DNA of 9,862 nt from DATKSS01 sp049582065. GTDB lineage: Bacteria > Chloroflexota > Dormibacteria > Dormibacterales > Dormibacteraceae. The translations under genes and the position numbers were made by a program. A model generated the notes under the pieces. That model made no database searches. It had not been told where the DNA came from and saw nothing but the letters and a program-made list of their open reading frames with translations. Positions 6,406-9,862 of this stretch are shown in pieces. The DNA is taken from contig JBAUTF010000005.1 of NCBI GenBank assembly GCA_049582065.1, forward strand, positions 1-9,862, in the 5' to 3' direction. How positions within the stretch are numbered: the first letter of the stretch is position 1; each line of letters starts with the position of its first letter.

Positions 6406-8051
6406 CACTGCCTCACCACCGGCGCGGCCTTTTCCTCGATTGGCACGGCGCTGGCGCGCAGCACCTTCTTGTCGAACTTGCCGACCGACGTCTTGGGCAC
6501 CTCATCGATGAACCTGATCTCGTCCGGCAGCCACCATTTCGCAACCTTGTCTTTCAAGAAGTCGATCACCTCCTCCTGAGTGACGTTGCCTTTGAACTCG
6601 GGTTTAGGCACCGCGTACGCGACCGGCCTCTCGTCCCACTTCGGATGCGGGACGCCGATCACCGCCGCTTCCATGATCTTGGGATGGGCCATGATCGCGT
6701 TCTCGAGCTCAACCGACGAGATCCACTCGCCGCCGGACTTGATCACGTCCTTGGTGCGGTCGACGATCTGGATGTAGCCCTCGGGCGTGATCTTGGCCAC
6801 GTCGCCGGTGCGGAACCATTCGTCCTCGGTGAGCTTGCCCGGGTCGTAGCCGTTGTGATAGCCGCGCGCGATCCATGGGCCGCGGACCTGGATCTCGCCG
6901 AACGCGACGCCATCCCAGGGGAGCTCCTGGCCGGTGGCCGGGTCCGAGATGCGTATCTCGACTCCGGGAGCGATGACTCCCTGGCTCAGGCGCCGGTCGA
7001 GCTCGTCCTCGGGTTTGGTGCCCGAGCGCACTCGAGCCACGCTTCCCAGGGGCGAAGTTTCGGTCATCCCCCACGCGTGGAGCATGCGCAGCCCCAAGGC
7101 GTCCATCGATTCCATCAGCGAGCGGGGTATCGCCGAGCCCCCGCAGACCACGGTGTGGACCTTGGGCAGCCGCTTGCCTGATTCCTTGAGGTAGGCCGCA
7201 GTGTTGATCCAGATGGTCGGCACGCCGGCAAGGACCGTTGCGTCCTCCTGCTCGGCGAGCTCGACGATCGACTTGGCGTCACCCATGAAACGGTCGGGGA
7301 ACAGGACTTTCGACCCCGCCATACCACACGCATAAGGAAGGCCCCAGCTGTTGGCGTGGAACATCGGGACGATGGGCAGGACGACGTCCCGCTCGGTGAT
7401 CGCAAGGCTGTCCGACTGCAGAACGCCCATCGTGTGCAGGTACTGAGAACGGTGGGAGTACACGACGCCTTTCGGGTTGCCGGTGGTTCCCGACGTGTAA
7501 CACATGGCCGCGGCCATCCTCTCGGAGAGCTTCGGCCACGGGTAGCTGCTGCTCTCGGCCGCGAGCAGCGATTCATAATCGAGCATCTCGCCAACGCCCT
7601 CCACGCTGTGAGAGGCGGCGGGCGTGTCGGTCACCAGGACCATCTGCTTGATGGATGGGATCTTGCCGGCGAGGGGCTTCAGGAGCGGAATCAGGGCCTG
7701 ATCGACAAATAAAACCTTGTCTTCCGCGTCATTGATGATGAATTCAAGATGCTGAGGGAACAGGCGGAGGTTGAGCGTATGGAGCACCGCGCCCATGCAG
7801 GGCACGGCGTAGTAAAGCTCGAGGTGCCGGTAATTGTTGAAGGCGAGCGTGGCCACTCTGTCGCCCGGCTTGACGCCGAGTCGCTTGAGGGCTCCGGCGA
7901 GGCGATTGATTCGGGAGACCATCTCGCCGTTGGTGATGCGATGAAATCCGTCGTCCCGCTTGGTGACGACCTCCTTCTTATAGTGCAGTCGCTCCAGCCT
8001 CCAGAGCACGTGCTGAAGACTGAGCTCGTAGTCCTGCATCAAGCCCTCCAC
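6405..8051 (-). CDS. AlkK-type medium/long-chain acyl-CoA ligase, 548 aa
   Basis: This is an ANL-superfamily adenylate-forming enzyme: carboxylate + ATP + CoA gives acyl-CoA + AMP + PPi. The full-length protein shows the phosphate loop YTSGTTGNPKG (185-195), VPMFHANSWGLPY (228-240), HAWGMTETSP (325-334), WFRTGDVA (412-419), the hinge DRTKDVIKSGGEWIS (431-445) and the catalytic lysine region PKTSVGKFDKK with K525. From memory it aligns along its whole length with AlkK-like ligases of fatty acid and alkane metabolism, including the N-terminal block M-x-GLMQD. That supports the GTG at 8051 as start, preceded by GGAGGTG at 8058-8064. A second start, ATG at 8039, has its own GGAGGG. The gene is first in an operon with the acetamidase, overlapping it by 1-4 nt. 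The chain-length preference is uncertain. Confidence 0.94.
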   Translation of the reverse strand: MEGLMQDYELSLQHVLWRLERLHYKKEVVTKRDDGFHRITNGEMVSRINRLAGALKRLGVKPGDRVATLAFNNYRHLELYYAVPCMGAVLHTLNLRLFPQHLEFIINDAEDKVLFVDQALIPLLKPLAGKIPSIKQMVLVTDTPAASHSVEGVGEMLDYESLLAAESSSYPWPKLSERMAAAMCYTSGTTGNPKGVVYSHRSQYLHTMGVLQSDSLAITERDVVLPIVPMFHANSWGLPYACGMAGSKVLFPDRFMGDAKSIVELAEQEDATVLAGVPTIWINTAAYLKESGKRLPKVHTVVCGGSAIPRSLMESMDALGLRMLHAWGMTETSPLGSVARVRSGTKPEDELDRRLSQGVIAPGVEIRISDPATGQELPWDGVAFGEIQVRGPWIARGYHNGYDPGKLTEDEWFRTGDVAKITPEGYIQIVDRTKDVIKSGGEWISSVELENAIMAHPKIMEAAVIGVPHPKWDERPVAYAVPKPEFKGNVTQEEVIDFLKDKVAKWWLPDEIRFIDEVPKTSVGKFDKKVLRASAVPIEEKAAPVVRQ

Positions 8052-8057
8052 GGCCTA

Positions 8058-8064
8058 CACCTCC
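8058..8064 (-). promoter_or_regulatory. Ribosome binding site of the acyl-CoA ligase
   Basis: The minus strand reads GGAGGTG, 6 nt before the GTG start at 8051. A second motif, GGAGGG (8044-8049), precedes the in-frame ATG at 8039. The gene therefore has two tandem start signals 12 nt apart. Homology of the first residues to AlkK-like enzymes favours the upstream one. Confidence 0.6.
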
Positions 8065-8131
8065 AGCTCGTTCGTGAAAAGGGGGTTCTAAAAGGTCGAT
8101 GGTAAGCCCGGCGAGCGTAGCATGCACACCC
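8065..8131. other. Divergent intergenic region between ligase operon and PHP gene
   Basis: This short spacer must hold the promoters for both the minus-strand ligase/acetamidase operon and the plus-strand PHP gene. It contains an A/T-richer stretch (GTGAAAAGGGGGTTCTAAAAGG at about 8074-8095 in two parts) that could host -10 elements. No hexamer pair is good enough to place a promoter. Confidence 0.35.
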
Positions 8132-8821
8132 ATGGTTTCTCGGGGTCGAGCCGACCTCCATATGCACACGACGGTCAGCGACGGCTGGCCAACCCCCACG
8201 GAGCTCGTTGACCACGCGCGGCACGCCGGGCTCGACGTCATCGCCGTGACCGACCACGATTCGATCGAGGGCGCGCTGCGGGCGGCCGAGCACGCGTCCA
8301 GGCGATCGAGGTTCCACGTCATCGTCGGCGAGGAGGTCTCGAGCCGCGACGGTCACATCGTCGGGCTGTTCCTCGAGCGGAGGATCCGGCCCGGGATGTC
8401 AGCCGCAGCCACGGTCCACGCGATCCACGACCAGGGCGGCCTGGCCATCGCGGCGCACCCCTTCTGGCGCACCCAGCGTGGCACCAGGACCAGCCCCGTG
8501 CACGGCGTCGGCTGGCTCGCAGCCGAGCTTGACTTTGACGCGATCGAGGTCGAGAACGGTACCCCGGGCTTCTATGTTTTCAACCAGCTCGCGCACCGGC
8601 TGCAGATCGGCCTCGGCTCGTCAGAGGTCGGCTGCTCCGACGCCCACATCCTCGACGCGGTCGGCCGCGCCTTCACCGAGTTCCCGGGCAAGACGCCGGA
8701 GGCGCTGCGCAAGGCCATCGTGGACGGCACGACCGTCGCCCGGCGGAGCCGCTACCGCGCAGTCGGTTTGGTGCGCTACGCGGCCTGGGGTTTGAACCAT
8801 CAGCGATACGCCGTAGGCTGA
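8132..8821 (+). CDS. PHP-domain metal-dependent phosphoesterase, 229 aa
   Basis: The protein is a single PHP domain with the full set of metal ligands: ADLHMHTTVSDG (H10, H12, D17), TDHDS (D41, H42), GEE (E67/E68), GHIVG (H75), AHP (H109) and CSDAH (D170, H172). This set is expected for a three-metal phosphoesterase. Single-domain PHP proteins of this size include YciV/RNase AM-like enzymes, which act on 3',5'-nucleotide bisphosphates or the 5' ends of short RNAs; histidinol phosphatase is another relative. The specific reaction here is not determined. The ATG at 8132 is preferred because the conserved domain begins seven residues later. An in-frame ATG at 8099 adds 11 residues with a weak AAAAGG before it. 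The gene is divergent from the ligase and transcribed toward tRNA-Arg. A 6-bp hairpin begins 13 nt after the stop. Confidence 0.88.
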   Translation: MVSRGRADLHMHTTVSDGWPTPTELVDHARHAGLDVIAVTDHDSIEGALRAAEHASRRSRFHVIVGEEVSSRDGHIVGLFLERRIRPGMSAAATVHAIHDQGGLAIAAHPFWRTQRGTRTSPVHGVGWLAAELDFDAIEVENGTPGFYVFNQLAHRLQIGLGSSEVGCSDAHILDAVGRAFTEFPGKTPEALRKAIVDGTTVARRSRYRAVGLVRYAAWGLNHQRYAVG

Positions 8822-8833
8822 GCTTGCGCGGGT

Positions 8834-8849
8834 GAGGACGCAGGTCCTC
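8834..8849 (+). terminator. Hairpin after the PHP gene, possible terminator
   Basis: GAGGAC and GTCCTC form a perfect 6-bp stem around the 4-nt loop GCAG, 13 nt after the PHP stop codon. The following sequence is C-rich rather than T-rich, so this is at best a Rho-independent-like signal without a U-tract. Part of the right arm can also pair with GGACC at 8857-8861. Confidence 0.35.
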
Positions 8850-8893
8850 CCCCATGGGACCCCCTCCTGGTGGCGTAACAACGATTGGCAGTG

Positions 8894-8951
8894 GTGTAGG
8901 AGTACACGCCTGGGGACGGCCGGGGTGAACCCGGCCCAAGTCCGACGTCGG
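8894..8951. repeat. Cluster of three dyads upstream of tRNA-Arg
   Basis: Three inverted repeats follow one another. GTGTA-GGAG-TACAC lies at 8894-8907, GGCCGGG-GTGAA-CCCGGCC at 8918-8936, and the perfect palindrome CCGACGTCGG at 8942-8951. The middle one is a strong 7-bp GC hairpin. Together they cover most of the spacer before tRNA-Arg and could be a terminator for upstream transcription, an operator, or part of an unannotated structured RNA. I recognise no known RNA family. Confidence 0.45.
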
Positions 8952-8968
8952 CTCAAAATGATGATCAG

Positions 8969-9044
8969 GCCCGCTTAGCTCAATGGATAGAGCGCCTGAC
9001 TTCGGATCAGGAGGTTGCGAGTTCGAGTCTTGCAGCGGGTACCA
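8969..9044 (+). tRNA. tRNA-Arg, anticodon TCG
   Basis: The gene has a standard cloverleaf. The acceptor GCCCGCT (8969-8975) pairs with AGCGGGT (9034-9040), with one G-T pair at the end. The D-arm is GCTC-AATGGAT-AGAGC. The anticodon stem CCTGA/TCAGG encloses the loop CTTCGGA, giving anticodon TCG. The T-arm is GCGAG-TTCGAGT-CTTGC. The discriminator is A (9041) and CCA is encoded (9042-9044). The weak -10-like CAAAAT at 8954-8959 is the only promoter candidate seen. The start codon of the next gene follows after 6 nt. Confidence 0.95.
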
Positions 9045-9050
9045 CCACCC

Positions 9051-9314
9051 ATGCTGAGCCTGTTGACTTGGACGATCGTGTGGCTGTGCCTCGGCACGGC
9101 TCTGATCCTGTGGGGCGTCGCCTGGATCGTCAACTTCCATAACTGGGCGGACCGCCTGGCGGCCCGATACCGCTCGTTCTGGGGACCGCTTGCCTTCTGG
9201 AGCGGCTCGGCCGCGTACCAGAGGTTCTCGGGGATCTACCTCATAGCCTTCGGGCTGATCACCTGCTACTTCGCGATCAGCTGGTTTGGGCAGCACGTCC
9301 ACACCGCGGGCTGA
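9051..9314 (+). CDS. Small two-helix membrane protein, hypothetical, 87 aa
   Basis: I do not recognise this protein. It has two clear hydrophobic helices at about residues 5-28 and 60-79. They are joined by a basic, aromatic loop containing NWADRLAARYRSFWG (31-45), so the loop is probably cytoplasmic and both ends outside. The ATG lies 6 nt after the encoded CCA of tRNA-Arg, so the gene has no room for its own leader and no Shine-Dalgarno motif. It would have to be translated from the tail of the tRNA precursor or from an RNA that starts inside the tRNA. The helices and regular amphipathic pattern argue that the frame is real. Starting earlier, at the ATG-like codon at 9015, would translate tRNA sequence and is unlikely. 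Confidence 0.65.
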   Translation: MLSLLTWTIVWLCLGTALILWGVAWIVNFHNWADRLAARYRSFWGPLAFWSGSAAYQRFSGIYLIAFGLITCYFAISWFGQHVHTAG

Positions 9315-9431
9315 CACGCGTCCCGCCCGATACGCCGTTCTGCTGCGTGGCGTCAGCCGGGTCCGGCGTAACGGGATCTCGATGCCGAGCTGCGGAGCCG
9401 CTGATCGAGGAAGGGACCACGTCACGACCCT

Positions 9432-9447
9432 GCTGGCGATGGCCAGC
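9432..9447. repeat. 6-bp hairpin upstream of tRNA-Leu(GAG)
   Basis: GCTGGC and GCCAGC flank the 4-nt loop GATG. The dyad lies in the 170-bp gap after the small membrane protein, just upstream of the likely -10 box of tRNA-Leu(GAG), and overlaps where a -35 element would sit. It could terminate transcription from the left or bind a regulator. The rest of this gap (9315-9431) shows no gene. Confidence 0.35.
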
Positions 9448-9463
9448 CGGCGCACGCCTTCGG

Positions 9464-9469
9464 TAGAAT
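9464..9469 (+). promoter_or_regulatory. Probable -10 box of tRNA-Leu(GAG)
   Basis: TAGAAT lies 15 nt before the mature tRNA 5' end. This distance leaves room for a start site about 7 nt downstream and a short 5' leader removed by RNase P. The -35 region falls in GGCCAG-type sequence with poor match to TTGACA, so only the -10 supports the call. Confidence 0.5.
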
Positions 9470-9484
9470 CAACCGGCTTCAGCT

Positions 9485-9569
9485 GGGCGGCTGGCGGAAC
9501 TGGTAGACGCGCACGTTTGAGGGGCGTGTGGGGTAACCCATCCGGGTTCGAGTCCCGGGTCGCCCACCA
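9485..9569 (+). tRNA. tRNA-Leu, anticodon GAG
   Basis: This is a class II cloverleaf. The acceptor GGGCGGC (9485-9491) pairs with GTCGCCC (9559-9565), and the D-arm begins TGGCGGAACTGGTAGACGC. The anticodon stem CACGT/GCGTG encloses the loop TTGAGGG, giving anticodon GAG. There is a long variable arm (TGGGGTAACCCA) and a T-arm CCGGG-TTCGAGT-CCCGG. The discriminator is A (9566) and CCA is encoded (9567-9569). It reads CUC/CUU leucine codons and is a different isoacceptor from the minus-strand tRNA-Leu(CAG). Confidence 0.95.
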
Positions 9570-9584
9570 CCATGTTGGATTCGT

Positions 9585-9616
9585 GCCGATCAACTCTCCA
9601 AGGTGGAATGATCGGC
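9585..9616 (+). terminator. Hairpin downstream of tRNA-Leu(GAG), possible terminator
   Basis: GCCGATCA (9585-9592) and TGATCGGC (9609-9616) are perfect 8-bp inverted copies. Inside them TCCA (9597-9600) pairs with TGGA (9604-9607) around a 3-nt loop. The structure begins 16 nt after the tRNA CCA, a good place for tRNA transcript termination or processing. It is followed by C-rich sequence rather than a T-tract. Confidence 0.45.
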
Positions 9617-9618
9617 CC

Positions 9619-9654
9619 CACGGCCGTGCGACCGTGATGTCGAATCGACGGTCG
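9619..9654. repeat. Palindrome and inverted repeat in the sigma-factor upstream region
   Basis: CACGGCCGTG (9619-9628) is a perfect 10-bp palindrome. It is followed directly by CGACCGT (9629-9635) and its inverted copy ACGGTCG (9648-9654) around a 12-nt spacer. They lie about 100-140 bp upstream of the ECF sigma gene and could be regulator binding sites or RNA structure. I do not recognise a named operator. Confidence 0.4.
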
Positions 9655-9757
9655 AGGTTTCGGCGAGGATCGATTTTGCCGGCGGGTGCGATGCGTTCGG
9701 CGGCATTAACGTGACCAAGTAGATGAACCATGTGACTCTTGCCTTCACACTTAGTGC

Positions 9758-9862
9758 GTGACCGAGGGCAGAGAGCTCGATCCGGCGACGGAGTTCAAGG
9801 AGCTCTATGAGAGGGAGTACCGGTCGGTCTACCGGGCCATCCGCGCCGTCGTCCTCGACGCA
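9758..9862 (+). CDS. ECF-type sigma-70 family RNA polymerase sigma factor, N-terminal 35 codons only
   Basis: The frame runs off the window edge. The visible residues begin MTEGRELDPATEFKEL and continue YEREYRSVYRAIRAVVLDA. The pattern F-x-x-L-Y-x-x-x-Y-x-x-V-Y-R followed by a hydrophobic helix matches region 2.1 of ECF sigma factors, the part that binds the RNA polymerase beta' subunit. The GTG at 9758 is the start because an in-frame TAG lies two codons upstream (9752-9754). No Shine-Dalgarno motif precedes it, so initiation may be leaderless. The partner anti-sigma factor and the region 4 domain would lie beyond the window. With 35 residues visible, the subgroup cannot be given. Confidence 0.72.
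   Translation, partial: MTEGRELDPATEFKELYEREYRSVYRAIRAVVLDA

Noticed and set aside
5332..6579. Plus-strand open frame opposite the acetamidase
   Set aside because: It mirrors a well-conserved enzyme and has no recognisable domain.
9485..9616. tRNA-Leu(GAG) 3' end as a mobile-element attachment site
   Set aside because: No integrase, no direct repeat of the tRNA 3' end and no mobile genes are seen nearby.
8673..9731. Minus-strand open frame of about 352 codons at the right end
   Set aside because: It runs through both plus-strand tRNA genes in antisense, giving the typical false peptides of translated tRNA (TRDSNPDG, LQDSNSQPPDPKSGA). It also overlaps the PHP gene end and the small membrane protein.
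114..9862. PrsW protease and ECF sigma factor as one regulatory circuit
   Set aside because: This is attractive by analogy with PrsW-RsiW-SigW, but the genes are more than 7 kb apart on opposite strands with unrelated genes between. The sigma fragment is too short to assign.

Overview
The window is high-GC bacterial DNA with densely packed genes, GTG starts, 4-nt gene overlaps and Shine-Dalgarno motifs. Three tRNA genes carry an encoded CCA. A cytoplasmic PknB-type Ser/Thr kinase, a PrsW protease and an ECF sigma factor fit a soil-type actinobacterium or a Chloroflexota/Dormibacterota-like lineage. That placement is an inference from gene content only. No phage, transposase, CRISPR or integrase signature is visible.

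Layout. 114-2032 (minus): a membrane-anchored protein with an extracytoplasmic domain overlaps a PrsW-family intramembrane protease by 4 nt (GTGA), so the two look like a translationally coupled pair. 2033-2423: gene-free. 2424-2509 (minus): tRNA-Leu(CAG). 2553-5372 (minus): a 939-aa protein that joins a complete Ser/Thr kinase, a Cys/His cluster, a winged-helix-like region and a complete AAA+ ATPase. 5373-5451: two strong hairpins side by side. 5452-8051 (minus): an acetamidase/formamidase directly coupled to an upstream AlkK-type acyl-CoA ligase, which suggests amide to carboxylate to acyl-CoA catabolism. 8132-8821 (plus): a PHP-domain metallophosphoesterase, divergent from the ligase. 8822-8968: a hairpin-rich gap. 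8969-9044 (plus): tRNA-Arg(TCG), followed 6 nt later by an 87-aa two-helix membrane protein. 9485-9569 (plus): tRNA-Leu(GAG). 9570-9757: a gap with several inverted repeats. 9758 to the end (plus): the first 35 codons of an ECF-type sigma factor, cut by the window edge.

The most unusual object is the kinase-AAA+ fusion. Both halves keep their catalytic motifs, there is no membrane anchor, and a possible double zinc site sits between them. It reads as a single-chain signalling ATPase in which phosphorylation and an ATP-driven remodelling activity could regulate each other. Its partners and substrates cannot be read from this window. Most other long open frames here are antisense shadows of these genes.
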